Origin: Nonomuraea endophytica | GTDB taxonomy: Bacteria > Actinomycetota > Actinomycetes > Streptosporangiales > Streptosporangiaceae | Assembly (NCBI RefSeq): GCF_014203235.1 | Contig: NZ_JACHIN010000004.1 | Coordinates: forward strand, 466,719 to 530,718 | DNA length: 64,000 bases | Reading direction: 5' to 3' | In this document: positions 34,088 to 45,285 of the stretch, piece after piece | Numbering within the stretch: the first letter of the stretch is position 1 | Layout of the letters: the number at the start of each line of letters is the position of its first letter | Made by a program: the position numbers and the translations under genes | The notes under the pieces: model-generated | The model's input: only the letters and a program-made list of their open reading frames with translations | Databases searched by the model: none | Told to the model about the DNA's origin: nothing

Positions 34088-34774
34088 ATGACAGCGATAA
34101 CGGTGCGCGATCTGCGCAAGGCCTACGGCGGTGTGGTGGCCGTGGACGGGGTGTCGTTCGAGGTCGCGCGGGGTGAGACGTTCGGCGTGATCGGGCGCAA
34201 CGGGGCCGGGAAGACGACCACGGTCGAGTGTCTGGCCGGGCTGCGCAAGCAGGACGCGGGCAGCATCCGGGTGCTCGGGATCGATCCGGCGCGGCGGCGG
34301 GAGCTGGCCAGGAAGGTCGGGGTGCAGCTGCAGGACAGCGCGCTGCCCGATCGGATCAAGGTGGGTGAGGCGCTCAGGTTGTTCGCCTCGTTCTATTCGC
34401 GGCCGGCGGATCCTAAGAAGATCATGGGCACCTGGGGGCTGGAGAAGCTCAAGAACCGCGCCTTCAGCGACCTTTCCGGCGGTCAGCGGCAGCGGCTGCT
34501 GCTCGCGCTGGCTCTGGTGGGTGATCCCGAGCTGGTGGTGCTGGACGAGCTGACCACGGCCCTGGACCCGGTGGCCAGGCGCGAGACGTGGGATCTGGTC
34601 AGGGGGCTCAAGGCGGCGGGCACGACGATCGTGCTGGTCAGCCATTTCATGGACGAGGCGGAGGAGCTCTGCGACCGGGTGGCGGTCTTCCGCGACGGGC
34701 GGATCGCGGCGGTCGGGAGCCCGGCCGAGCTCATGGCCGAGGCGGGCACGGCGTCGCTGGAGGGTGTGCTGTGA
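34088..34774 (+). CDS. ABC exporter ATP-binding protein (CcmA/DrrA-like)
   Basis: This 228-residue protein is a single nucleotide-binding domain: Walker A GRNGAGKTTT, Q-loop QLQDSALPD, signature LSGGQRQRLLLALAL, Walker B LVVLDELTTALDP (with DEL instead of the usual DEP) and switch His VSHFMDEAEELCDR. I set the start at ATG 34088 (MTAITVRDLRKAYGG); the frame is open further upstream but that part has no family similarity. Its stop overlaps the permease GTG. It opens a four-gene operon with a permease and a two-component system. Confidence 0.92.
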   Translation: MTAITVRDLRKAYGGVVAVDGVSFEVARGETFGVIGRNGAGKTTTVECLAGLRKQDAGSIRVLGIDPARRRELARKVGVQLQDSALPDRIKVGEALRLFASFYSRPADPKKIMGTWGLEKLKNRAFSDLSGGQRQRLLLALALVGDPELVVLDELTTALDPVARRETWDLVRGLKAAGTTIVLVSHFMDEAEELCDRVAVFRDGRIAAVGSPAELMAEAGTASLEGVL

Positions 34775-35469
34775 GGGCGTTCGTCCAGTTGTCGCTCAAT
34801 GAGCTGCGGCTGCTGGCTCGCGATCCGGGCAGCCTGTTCTTCATGGTCGCCTTCCCGCTCATGCTGCTGGTGCTCAACAGCGGCAACGAGCGGCTGGAGA
34901 TCTTCCTGCCCAGCTATATGGCGATGATCCTGGCGATCGGCGGCATCGCGGCGTTGCCGGGGATCGTGGCCACCTACCGGGAGCGCAAGGTGCTGCGGCG
35001 GCTGGCGGTCACGCCCATCTCGCCGGTCATGCTGCTGGGGGCGCAGGTCGCGGCCCAGCTGGTGATGGGTCTGGTCGGGTCGCTGGTGGTGATCGTGGCG
35101 GGCATGGCGGTGTTCGGGGTGGCGGCGCCGGCGCACCCGCTGCCGCTGGTGCTGGCGTTCACGCTGAGCGCGCTGATGACGTGCGCGATCGGGTTCGTGA
35201 TCGCGGCGGTGGCGCCCCGGGCGCGGACGGCTGATCTGCTCGGGCTCACGGTCATGTTCCCGATGATCTTCCTGGCCGGGGCGGCGATCCCGCGCGAGGG
35301 CCTGCCGGGGACATTGCGGTCGGTCGGGGACTATCTGCCGCTCACCCAGGCGGTGACGGCGATGCGCGAGGGCTGGTTCGGCACTCCGGCCGCGCTGCCG
35401 TTGCTGCTGCTCACGGGGATAATCATCGTATGTACGGCGATAGCCGCGTTCACGTTCAGGTGGGAATGA
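34771..35469 (+). CDS. ABC-2 type exporter permease
   Basis: This 232-residue protein has six helices. It starts at GTG 34771, overlapping the ATPase stop (GTGA); the longer frame from 34588 lies within the ATPase gene. Family features are LNELRLLARDPGSLFFMVAFPLMLL, TYRERKVLRRLAVTPISPVMLLGAQ and FPMIFLAGAAIPREGLPGTL. It forms an exporter with the preceding ATPase. Its stop overlaps the kinase start (ATGA), tying transport and signalling genes into one transcript. Confidence 0.92.
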   Translation: MRAFVQLSLNELRLLARDPGSLFFMVAFPLMLLVLNSGNERLEIFLPSYMAMILAIGGIAALPGIVATYRERKVLRRLAVTPISPVMLLGAQVAAQLVMGLVGSLVVIVAGMAVFGVAAPAHPLPLVLAFTLSALMTCAIGFVIAAVAPRARTADLLGLTVMFPMIFLAGAAIPREGLPGTLRSVGDYLPLTQAVTAMREGWFGTPAALPLLLLTGIIIVCTAIAAFTFRWE

Positions 35470-36545
35470 GCCGCTGGCTCTACGCTTTCCACCTTCTCTT
35501 CTACGCCTGCCTGGCGTTCCCCATGGCCGTGGTCGCGCTCATGGGGACCGGCGGCGGCCGCCCGCTCACGCTGGGGCTGGCCGCGGCCATGGGCGTCTAC
35601 TACTGGCTCTTCGTGGTCCGCAGGAGCGAGGACCTGGAACGCCTCCACCCCATGGCCTGGCACTTCCTGGTCCTGCTCTGCCTGCTCTTCCTTCTGCTAC
35701 GCCGCGAGTCCGTGTTCGAGCTGGTCCAGTTCGGTATGTGCCCGATGCCGTACGTGATGCTGCCCGGCCGGTGGGGCTACGCCGGCGCGATCACTCTGGT
35801 GCTGACCACCTTCGTGGCGAGCGGCCGGGTGACCGAGCTGGCGGTGAACCCCGGCGCGCTGGGCGGCCTGCTCGCCAACGCCGGGCTGGTCACGATCATG
35901 GGCCTGTTCGCCCACCACCTGGTCAAGGCCGGCGAGGTCGGGGTGCTGCGAGAACGGGCCCGCCTGGCCAGGGAGATCCACGACACGCTGGCACAGGGGC
36001 TCAGCGGGATCATCACTCAGCTGGAGGCTGCGGAGCAGGCGATCGACGATCAGCCGGCCGTACGGCAGCGCATCGCCGTCGCCAAGCGGCTGGCTCGTGA
36101 GAACCTCGGCGAGGCGCGGCGCTCGGTGGACGCGCTGCGGCCCGAGCCGCTGAACCGGGCCAGGATCGACCTCGCCCTCGGTGACGTGGCGGCGCGCTGG
36201 TCGTCGGCGAGCGGGGTGCAGGCCACGGTGGCGGTGGACGGGCCGCGCCGCCCGCTGGAGCCGGAGGTGGAGGCGACGTTGCTGCGCGCGGCGCAGGAAG
36301 GGCTGGCCAACGCCGCCAAGCACGCGGGGGCGCGGCGGGTGGCCATCACGTTGTCGTACATGGAGGACGAAGTGACGCTGGACGTGCTCGACGACGGCGC
36401 CGGCTTCGACGCGGACGCGGCGCCGGGCGGCGGGTACGGGCTGGCGGCGATGCGCGAGCGCGCGAGCGCGGTCGGCGGCACGGTGACGGTGGAGTCGGCG
36501 CCGGGAGAGGGGACGGCGCTGTGCGTGAGCATCCCGTGCGCCTGA
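35466..36545 (+). CDS. NarL/DesK-type sensor histidine kinase
   Basis: This 359-residue protein has about five to six N-terminal helices (residues 5-165) with little extracellular sequence, suggesting intramembrane sensing. HisKA_3 follows with phospho-acceptor His in LAREIHDTLAQGLSGIITQLE. The HATPase domain has AAQEGLANAAKHAGARRVAITL, DDGAGFD and GGYGLAAMRERASAVGG. The ATG at 35466 overlaps the permease stop. With the exporter it probably forms a sensing and efflux module, in which the kinase may monitor transport or membrane state. Confidence 0.93.
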   Translation: MSRWLYAFHLLFYACLAFPMAVVALMGTGGGRPLTLGLAAAMGVYYWLFVVRRSEDLERLHPMAWHFLVLLCLLFLLLRRESVFELVQFGMCPMPYVMLPGRWGYAGAITLVLTTFVASGRVTELAVNPGALGGLLANAGLVTIMGLFAHHLVKAGEVGVLRERARLAREIHDTLAQGLSGIITQLEAAEQAIDDQPAVRQRIAVAKRLARENLGEARRSVDALRPEPLNRARIDLALGDVAARWSSASGVQATVAVDGPRRPLEPEVEATLLRAAQEGLANAAKHAGARRVAITLSYMEDEVTLDVLDDGAGFDADAAPGGGYGLAAMRERASAVGGTVTVESAPGEGTALCVSIPCA

Positions 36546-37147
36546 TGATCGTCGACGACCATCCGGTGGTGCGGGACGGCCTGCGCGGCATGTTCGACGG
36601 CCTGCCCGACATCACGGTGGTGGCCGCGGCGGCCGACGGCCGTGAGGCGCTCGCACTGGCCAGGAGCACCGAGCCGGACGTCGTGCTCATGGACCTGCGG
36701 ATGCCGAACCTGGACGGCGTCGGCGCGATCCGCCGCCTGCACGCAGCGCATCCCGCCACGAAGGTGATCGTGCTGACCACCTACGACACCGACGGCGACG
36801 TCAGCCGCGCGCTGGCCGAGGGCGTGGCGGGCTACCTGCTGAAGGACACGCCGCGCGAGGAACTGCATCGTGCGGTACGAACGGCCGCCGCGGGCGGCAG
36901 GGTGCTGTCACCGGCGATCGCCGGGCACCTGATGGCCGGCAAGAACCAGCGGCAGAAGGACCCGAGCCCGCGCGAGCTGGAGGTGCTGCGCCTGATCGCC
37001 AAGGGCGCGGGCAACAAGGAGGTCGCCAGGACGCTGCTGATCAGCGAGACGACGGTGAAGACGCACCTCAAGCACGTCTTCGCCAAGCTCGGCGTGGAGA
37101 CCCGGGCGGCGGCGGTGGTCGCCGCGATCGAACGCGGCCTCCTTTAG
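36521..37147 (+). CDS. NarL/FixJ-family response regulator
   Basis: This 208-residue protein has a receiver at residues 7-120 (IVDDHPVVRDGL; phospho-acceptor in VLMDLRMPNLDG; Lys in YLLKDTPREEL). The LuxR HTH at about 148-205 has PSPRELEVLRLIAKGAGNKEVARTL and ETTVKTHLKHVFAKLGV. The start is GTG 36521 with AGAGGGG 8 nt upstream, which overlaps the kinase gene by 25 bp. It is the partner of the preceding kinase and the last gene of the operon, followed by a strong hairpin. Confidence 0.93.
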   Translation: MREHPVRLMIVDDHPVVRDGLRGMFDGLPDITVVAAAADGREALALARSTEPDVVLMDLRMPNLDGVGAIRRLHAAHPATKVIVLTTYDTDGDVSRALAEGVAGYLLKDTPREELHRAVRTAAAGGRVLSPAIAGHLMAGKNQRQKDPSPRELEVLRLIAKGAGNKEVARTLLISETTVKTHLKHVFAKLGVETRAAAVVAAIERGLL

Positions 37148-37192
37148 CGGCCTCGTCCAGCGAAAAGCAGAAGACCGCCCTGCACAACAGAA

Positions 37193-37224
37193 GGCGCGGG
37201 CCTCCTGGATCGGAGGCCCGCGCC
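37193..37224. terminator. Bidirectional hairpin terminator
   Basis: GGCGCGGGCCTCC and GGAGGCCCGCGCC form a perfect 13-bp stem with a 6-nt loop between two convergent genes (stops at 37147 and 37241). It is the strongest hairpin I noticed in the window and should serve both operons. Confidence 0.8.
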
Positions 37225-37240
37225 CGAGTACTGCCGGCGG

Positions 37241-38593
37241 TTACCGCTTCACGCGCACGTAGTCGCTACCGCTGGTGTCGCCGTAGGCGTCCGAGTCGCC
37301 CTGGAAGACGAATCTCCAGGTGCCCGACTTCGAGGCCTTCACCTTGGTGTAGATGTTGCCACTGCTGTTGGACCAGGTGGCCTTGTAGTAGTACCACTTG
37401 CTCGAGCCCTTGGGCTTGAAGTACAGGCGGATCTTGGCCCGGTGGCCGTCCCAGCCGTCGTCGAGGATCTGCAGCTTGCCCTTGAACTTCAGGTACTTGC
37501 CGCGCTTGACGGGCTCAGGGTAGGCGTTGAACTTGATCAGCCTGCTGTCGGCCTTCTCCGGCGGCGGAGGCGGAGTGTTCCGCTCCACGCGGACCCAGTC
37601 GGCGTCGCTGGCCGAGCCCTTGATGCCGGCGGAGCCGCCGTACACGGCCCGCCACCAACCGGAGGTGTAGGCCCTGGCGTCGGCCCAGAAGCGGCCGTTG
37701 CGGCCGGTCACGTCGCTGGTCACGTGCTCCCAGCGCGAGGATCCGTGGGCCTTGAACTGGATGGCCACCCGCTGGCCGGGCAGGCCTTCCCAGCCCTCGA
37801 CCTGCAGGTTGCCACTGAGCGCGAGCCGGTCGCCCTTGTCCACGGGCTCGGGCGAGGCGTCGAAGCCGATGATCCGGCTGGACCGGTCGGCGGCGTTGAC
37901 GTCCACGCGGTCGGTGTCGCTGACCGAGCCCCTCGCGGCGCCGGTCTTGTCGAACTCGGCCCGCCACCAGCCGGTGGCCTCGGCCTTGACGCCGGTGGAG
38001 AACCAGCCGGAGCGGCTGGTGCCGGTCTTGGTGATGTGGCGGTAGGCGTCGGTCCCCTTCTCGCGGAAGGTGATCGTGACCTGCTGCCCGCCGTACCCCT
38101 TGCCGTCGGCGAGGAGACGGCCGGAGACCTTGATCGTCGAGCCCTTGGCCACCTGGTCGGGGCTGGCGTCGAAGTCCACGATCTTGGTGTCGAGGGCCTT
38201 CTTGACCTCGAACGAGCCGCGCGAGGAGCTCTCGCCGTCGCCGTGGGCGATGGCGAGGATGTTCCAGCGTCCGGCGCTCTTGGCGTCGAAGGACTTGGTG
38301 CCGGTCCACTTCGTCCATTCGCCGTGCGGCGCGGACTTGAGGTCGACCGGTGTGGGAACGCTGACGTCACCGGGCGCGCGAAGCTGGAGTTCTGCCTTGC
38401 CCGCGCCCTTCGTGGTGAAGCTGAACGTCGCCGTGACCGAGTCGTCGAACACGACGACCGGCGACGGACTGACGTCCACGTCGGAAATGCTGGGGGCCTG
38501 CGCCCCGGCCGAGGCCGACGCCGGCGAGGCCAGAGCGATCGCTCCGGCTCCCATCGCCAGCGCGACGGCTACGGCGCGGATGCGTTGCGACAT
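37241..38593 (-). CDS. Secreted protein with three beta-sandwich-like repeats
   Basis: This 450-residue protein starts at ATG 38593 (MSQRIRAVAVALAM) with a GAAGGGA site upstream. A classic signal peptide ends near ASPASASA. A first beta domain (about residues 35-130) is followed by three repeats of about 100 residues. Each starts (K/R)(I/L)(V/I)(G/K/D)F(D/N)A(S/Y)P and contains a GWW or GTW segment and a D(S/T/A)D..RV or DYVRV end. This is an immunoglobulin/Big-like arrangement seen in actinomycete exported proteins. A five-Pro stretch precedes the last repeat, which is much more Lys- and Tyr-rich. No enzyme motif or cell-wall sorting signal is seen. Role unknown, probably extracellular binding. 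Confidence 0.8.
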   Translation of the reverse strand: MSQRIRAVAVALAMGAGAIALASPASASAGAQAPSISDVDVSPSPVVVFDDSVTATFSFTTKGAGKAELQLRAPGDVSVPTPVDLKSAPHGEWTKWTGTKSFDAKSAGRWNILAIAHGDGESSSRGSFEVKKALDTKIVDFDASPDQVAKGSTIKVSGRLLADGKGYGGQQVTITFREKGTDAYRHITKTGTSRSGWFSTGVKAEATGWWRAEFDKTGAARGSVSDTDRVDVNAADRSSRIIGFDASPEPVDKGDRLALSGNLQVEGWEGLPGQRVAIQFKAHGSSRWEHVTSDVTGRNGRFWADARAYTSGWWRAVYGGSAGIKGSASDADWVRVERNTPPPPPEKADSRLIKFNAYPEPVKRGKYLKFKGKLQILDDGWDGHRAKIRLYFKPKGSSKWYYYKATWSNSSGNIYTKVKASKSGTWRFVFQGDSDAYGDTSGSDYVRVKR

Positions 38594-38786
38594 GCGGGTT
38601 TCCGTCCCTTCTGGAGTCCGCAAGTGGTCAACGCGGCATTGAGGGTGCCACGTGTTTCTCCCTAGTAGACGTTTAGGATGGGCAAAAGGTTCGTAAAGCT
38701 GACATGCCGTAACGAAACTGAGTCAATAACACCGGTCCAGAACATGTCACCTCCCGACGAGGCCTCTGGGGGGCATAATCGGGCTT

Positions 38787-40998
<2,212 letters not shown>

Positions 40999-41006
<8 letters not shown>

Positions 41007-41645
41007 CCCGGCGCCGCCTGGGACCGTGCCAGACCTCCGCGGCCTGTGCCGCGCTCTCGGCGGCCTGCCGTACTCCTGAGTGGAAGGACGGCGCCCAGGC
41101 CCCGGCGGTCAAGGGCGCGTCGGGCGCGATGGTGGACACAGCGCCACCGAAAGGCTCAGCGTCGCCGGAGTGCTCGGCACTGCCAAAAAGCGCGGCGCGG
41201 TGGGCGGGGCCAGTGGCTCCAGGACCAGGACGCGGTCGGCGCTCTTGGCCAGGTCGGCGTTGGTGGCGGACCCGGCGTCGGTGTAGCGGCGGCCGGCGAT
41301 CGTGATGGCAGGGTCGGCGCGGCTCGCGGCGACGGCGGCGGGCAGGGGGACGCCGCCGAAGATGTCGAAGACGGCACGCTCGCCACTCGATGCGTCCACG
41401 GCCGCGATGAGCAGGCGGCGCGCCGGCCATTCCGCGTCCCGCAGCAGGTCGGCGTGGCCTTCCGGCGGGGTGTCGAGCGGGGCGCCGGTGGCGAGCAGGG
41501 CGGCGGCGACCGCGCCGGCGGAGGTGCCCACGACGAGGTCGGCGGCCGACAGATCCACGCCTTCGCGGCGCAGTCCGGTGATCAGCCCGGCCAGCCATGC
41601 CGTCGCCGCGACTCCACCGGGGCCCAGTACCAGAGCTCGTCTCAT
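40999..41645 (-). pseudogene. Patatin-like phospholipase with an apparent frameshift
   Basis: The N-terminal frame (ATG 41645) shows patatin features: ALVLGPGGVAATAWLAGL (oxyanion loop), nucleophile elbow GTSAG and the DAG (DxG) dyad motif in YTDAGSATNADLAKSADRVLVLEPL. This frame then drifts and ends at 41109. The next frame (codon phase shifted by one base loss or two-base gain near 41150-41200) continues with GGAVSTIAPDAP and a C-terminal helix, keeps high third-position GC, and stops at 40999, 8 bp inside the E1 gene end. Joined, the product is about 215 residues, a little short for the family. It is either a true pseudogene or a sequencing error. Confidence 0.65.
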
Positions 41646-41679
41646 GAGCCCGATCCTGCAACCTCGACCGGAGTTGAGG

Positions 41680-43344
41680 TCAATACGGCGACGGCCCGCC
41701 GAACATCTCGGCCACCCGCGAGGCCAGCGTGACGTCGCCCTCCACCCGCAGCTTCCCGGACATCAGCAGGTCGGCCGGGTTGACCGTGCCGGCGAGCACG
41801 CGCAGCAGGTCGGCGGCGGGCATCGCCAGCACCAGCGCCGGGTCGGCGGCGCGGCCCTGCGCCATCCTGGCCCGCTCGCCGCGCACGCTGATCGTCCAGG
41901 TGGCCGCCGGTTCGAGCCGGAACTCCAGCGTCCCCTGGAACCCGCCGGCCTTGGCCGGGTCGAACGAGCGCGCCATCAGCCCGAACAGCAGCCGCTGCTG
42001 CCCCGGTCCGAACCACCGCTCCAGGTCCCGGTCCTCGCGCCCGCCGACGAAGCGCGCCAGCAGCCCCTGCCCGCCGCGCCGCGCCGCCTTGCGCGCCGCC
42101 CGCAGCCGCTCCCCCGGCCCGGCCGCCGGCGCCCGCCGCCCGATCCGCGCGACCTCGGCGTCCTCGTCCATCTGGTACGGCCGCGCCATCACCCTGACCG
42201 GGGCCCTCCTGGCCAGCGCCGCCCCGATCGCCGGCGCCAGCCGTTCGGCCTTGGCCCGCTCCCGCTCCTCGCGCCCGTCGGCGAAGACCGGCAGGACCTT
42301 CTTGCCGAACAGCTCCAGGCTCTCGCAGATGTGCTCGTGCCGGTTCGGCCCGGCCTGCAGTACGAAGATCATCTGATCGACGCCCGCCTCCTCGTAGCGG
42401 CGGACCAGCTCGACGAGTTGCTGCGGGCTGCCGAGCGCCCCGGCCAGCGGATCGTCGCCGCGCGCCCCGAGCGAGGGGCGCCGGGCGGCGAAGTCGGCCC
42501 AGATGGAGCCCCGGCCCGGCTCGTGCCTGGACGGCCCGTAGTAGTGGGCGAGCGCGTAGGCGAAGAACCCGGCGCCGGACGCGCCGCGCCGCCTGGCCTC
42601 CTCCGGGTCCTCGTGGCACATCATCGGCAGCACGACGGCGAGGTTGGCGTTGACGGCGAACCCGGCGGGCACGCACTCCTCGGAGGCCAGCAGCCGGTAG
42701 TAGTCGCGCGACCAGGTGGCCGCGTCCTCGGGGTGCACGAACGCGAACGACAGCGCGCCGATCCCGTTGCGCGCGGCCAGCCGGATCGTCTCGCGCCGCG
42801 AACAGGCCACCCAGAGCGGCGGGTGCGGCTTCTGCACCGGTTTGGGGATCACGTTGCGTGGCGGCATGCGGAGGTGGGGCGAGTTCCATCCGGCGAACGG
42901 CTCCTCGGCGAACATGCGGGTGACGCAGTCGAGCGCGTCCTGCCACATCTCGCGTTTGCGCTCGCGCGCCACCCCGAACCCGCCGAGCTCCGCGGCGGAG
43001 CTGGCCTCGCCGGTGCCGAAGTCCACGCGCCCGCCGGAGACGAGGTCCAGGGTGGCCACCCGCTCGGCCACCCGGGCGGGGTGGTTCACCTGCTGCGGGA
43101 GCTGGATGATGCCGTGGCCCAGGCGGATGTTCGTGGTGCGCTGGGAGGCGGCGGCCAGGAACACCTCCGGCGCCGCCGAGTGGGAGTATTCCTCCAGGAA
43201 GTGGTGCTCGACCTCCCAGACGTAGTCGAAGCCGACCCGGTCGGCGAGCTCGATCTGGTCCAGGGCGTCGGTGTAGAGCCGCTGCTCGCTGTCCGGTTTC
43301 CAGGGCCGAGGCAGCTGGTGCTCGTAGAAGATTCCGAACCGCAT
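41680..43344 (-). CDS. LLM-class flavin-dependent oxidoreductase fused to an SCP2 domain
   Basis: This 554-residue protein has residues 1-345 as a luciferase-like monooxygenase TIM barrel (MRFGIFYEHQLPRPW; EVEHHFLEEYSHSAAPEVFLAA; GHGIIQLPQQVNHPARVAERVATLDLVSGGRV; PPLWVACSRRETI). A linker rich in Arg and Ala follows. Residues about 445-550 resemble the sterol-carrier SCP2 fold (FDPAKAGGFQGTLEFRLE, TWTISVRGERARM, ADLLRVLAGTVNPADLLMSGKLRVEGD). The SCP2 part may bind a hydrophobic substrate for the oxidoreductase. The cofactor (FMN or F420) cannot be told. The fusion has no obvious partner genes nearby. Confidence 0.87.
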   Translation of the reverse strand: MRFGIFYEHQLPRPWKPDSEQRLYTDALDQIELADRVGFDYVWEVEHHFLEEYSHSAAPEVFLAAASQRTTNIRLGHGIIQLPQQVNHPARVAERVATLDLVSGGRVDFGTGEASSAAELGGFGVARERKREMWQDALDCVTRMFAEEPFAGWNSPHLRMPPRNVIPKPVQKPHPPLWVACSRRETIRLAARNGIGALSFAFVHPEDAATWSRDYYRLLASEECVPAGFAVNANLAVVLPMMCHEDPEEARRRGASGAGFFAYALAHYYGPSRHEPGRGSIWADFAARRPSLGARGDDPLAGALGSPQQLVELVRRYEEAGVDQMIFVLQAGPNRHEHICESLELFGKKVLPVFADGREERERAKAERLAPAIGAALARRAPVRVMARPYQMDEDAEVARIGRRAPAAGPGERLRAARKAARRGGQGLLARFVGGREDRDLERWFGPGQQRLLFGLMARSFDPAKAGGFQGTLEFRLEPAATWTISVRGERARMAQGRAADPALVLAMPAADLLRVLAGTVNPADLLMSGKLRVEGDVTLASRVAEMFGGPSPY

Positions 43345-43393
43345 TCTCGGACGGTAAGTGCGTTCTGACGTCCTGTCCAGATCCGGACAGCGC

Positions 43394-44107
43394 TCACAAC
43401 CACGGCCCGATCGACGGCGCGCCGGGCTCCGGCGCGGGGCCGCGGCCGGTCAGCCACGCGGCCAGCCGCGCCGCGCTCCCGCGCACCAGCGCGACCCGTT
43501 CGACCAGGTCAGCGTCGTCCGGCCGGCCGCCTGGGTGGACGCGCCAGGTGCGCGCCCGGTCGAGCGGGACCAGCAGCAGCGCCGGGCCCTGGGGGCGGTT
43601 CTCCATGGCCGCGGTGACGTCGCTGAGCAGCATGTCGACCAGGCCGTCGGGGAAGTCGTCGAAGGACCCGCCGGCGCCGAGGTCCACGGCGTGGATCCAC
43701 GACTCGCGCGCCCGCATCCAGGGGATCTCGGAGGCCGGCACGATCTTGCCCTGCGCGGTGCGGACCTTCGTGTTCCACTGCAGGTCCGACAGGCCCGCCA
43801 GGTCCTCGCGCAGCTCCCGGTCGCACTCGGCCGACAGGGCCGCCAGCTCCGGCGCGGGGATGCGGGCCGTCTCCTCGATCTCCGCGTCGCGGGCCTCCCT
43901 GCTCGGGTACATCGCCCGCTCCTCGCCGGTCCTGGCCCAGTGGACCAGGCGAGACAGCGCCCGCGCGTTGCAGGCCACGTGCGCCACCACATGGCGGCGC
44001 CGCCATCCCGGCAGCTGCGAGGCCCCGTCCAGTCCCGCCTCGACGGCCGCGTCCACCTTGCGGGCGAGGTACTGGCCGCCCGCCTCCATCCACCCGAACT
44101 CACTCAT
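43394..44107 (-). CDS. Maleylpyruvate isomerase family mycothiol-dependent enzyme
   Basis: This 237-residue protein starts at ATG 44107 (MSEFGWMEAGGQYLARKVDAA). The N-terminal DinB-like four-helix domain has GWRRRHVVAHVACNARALSRLVHWARTG, which carries a metal-binding His, and WMRARESWIHAVDLGAG, which carries a second. A C-terminal SCP2-like domain (VHPGGRPDDADLVERVALVRGSAARLAAWLTGR) completes the maleylpyruvate isomerase layout. True maleylpyruvate isomerase uses mycothiol; many homologues have unknown substrates. A longer frame to 44197 runs into the corA gene and is not supported. Confidence 0.85.
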   Translation of the reverse strand: MSEFGWMEAGGQYLARKVDAAVEAGLDGASQLPGWRRRHVVAHVACNARALSRLVHWARTGEERAMYPSREARDAEIEETARIPAPELAALSAECDRELREDLAGLSDLQWNTKVRTAQGKIVPASEIPWMRARESWIHAVDLGAGGSFDDFPDGLVDMLLSDVTAAMENRPQGPALLLVPLDRARTWRVHPGGRPDDADLVERVALVRGSAARLAAWLTGRGPAPEPGAPSIGPWL

Positions 44108-44151
44108 GGACACCACGCTAGGACCGCGCGCCCCGTGCGGTCCGGCAGACC

Positions 44152-45273
44152 CTACAGCCAGTCGCGTCTCTTGAAGACGATGTAGAGGATCAGGCACACC
44201 CCGCCCATCAGCACGACGGCGAACGGATAGCCCAGTGTCCAGTGGGTTTCCGGCATGAAGTCGAAGTTCATGCCGTAGATCGTGCCGACCAGTGTCGGGG
44301 CGAAAAGAATGGCGGCCCAGGCGGAGATCTTCTTGACCTCCTCACCCTGCCGGATGCTGGCCTCGGTCATCTTGGCCATCTCGGCGTTCTGGGCCTGGGT
44401 GACCAGGGTCGAGTTGATCACCAGGATGTCCTGGAGCATCTGCCGGAAGGCGGACACGCGCTCCGTGACCGTGATCGCGTGGTCGGCGACGTCGCGCAGG
44501 TAGCTCTGGAGCTCCTCGTTGACGCCGTACTTCGTGGCGCCGGCGATGAAGCCGTCGATCATCTTCAGCAGCGGCGCGGTGGCCCGCTGGAACTCGATGA
44601 CCTCGCCGCTCAGCTCGTAGACGCGGCGTGAGACCGCCGGGTCGCCGCTGAACACCTGGCCCTCGATCTCCTCCAGGTCCTTCTGCAGCCCGGCCACGAC
44701 CGGGGCGTAGCCGTCCACGACGGCGTCGAGGATGGCGTAGAGCACCGCCTGGGGGCCCTGGCGCAGGAGGTCGGGGTCGGATTCCATGCGTTTGCGCACG
44801 GCCTGGAGGTCGGGGGCCTCGGCGTGCCGTACCGTGATCACGAAGTTGGGGCCGACGAAGACGTGCAGCTCGCCGAACGCGACCTCTTCCACGTCGTCGA
44901 GGTAGCGTGCGGCGCGCAGCACGACGAAGAGCGTGTCGCCGTAGCGGTCGGCCTTGGGGCGCTGGGAGCCGACGATGGCGTCCTCGAGCGCCAGCTCGTG
45001 GAGCTGGAACTCCTCGCCCAGCTTGACCAGCTCCCACTCCTTCGGGCGGTACAGGCCGATCCAGGCCATGGTGCCCGGCATCTCCTTGAGCCGTTCGAAG
45101 GCGTCGGCCAGCGAGCCGGGGTTGTCGATGCGCTCGCCGTACTGGTAGATCGCGTTGTCGATCACGGTCGGGCGGTAGGGGGCCTCCTCCTCCACGGCCC
45201 GGGGGTCCATGGAGTGCTCCGGCGCCTGCTCGCGGATGCGACTGCTCTGCAGGAAGCCCTTCATGCGTGCCAT
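44152..45273 (-). CDS. corA: CorA family divalent cation transporter
   Basis: This 373-residue protein has a large N-terminal cytoplasmic domain with long helices, then two C-terminal helices. The GMN signature is present in YGMNFDFMPETHW between them, followed by GYPFAVVLMGGVCLILYIVF and a basic tail. It should form a homopentameric Mg2+/Co2+ channel in the membrane. The start may be 45273 or ATG 45264. It is followed in the same direction by the MDMPI-like gene and preceded by a SnoaL-like gene 12 bp upstream. Confidence 0.92.
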   Translation of the reverse strand: MARMKGFLQSSRIREQAPEHSMDPRAVEEEAPYRPTVIDNAIYQYGERIDNPGSLADAFERLKEMPGTMAWIGLYRPKEWELVKLGEEFQLHELALEDAIVGSQRPKADRYGDTLFVVLRAARYLDDVEEVAFGELHVFVGPNFVITVRHAEAPDLQAVRKRMESDPDLLRQGPQAVLYAILDAVVDGYAPVVAGLQKDLEEIEGQVFSGDPAVSRRVYELSGEVIEFQRATAPLLKMIDGFIAGATKYGVNEELQSYLRDVADHAITVTERVSAFRQMLQDILVINSTLVTQAQNAEMAKMTEASIRQGEEVKKISAWAAILFAPTLVGTIYGMNFDFMPETHWTLGYPFAVVLMGGVCLILYIVFKRRDWL

Positions 45274-45285
45274 GCGCTCACTCCT

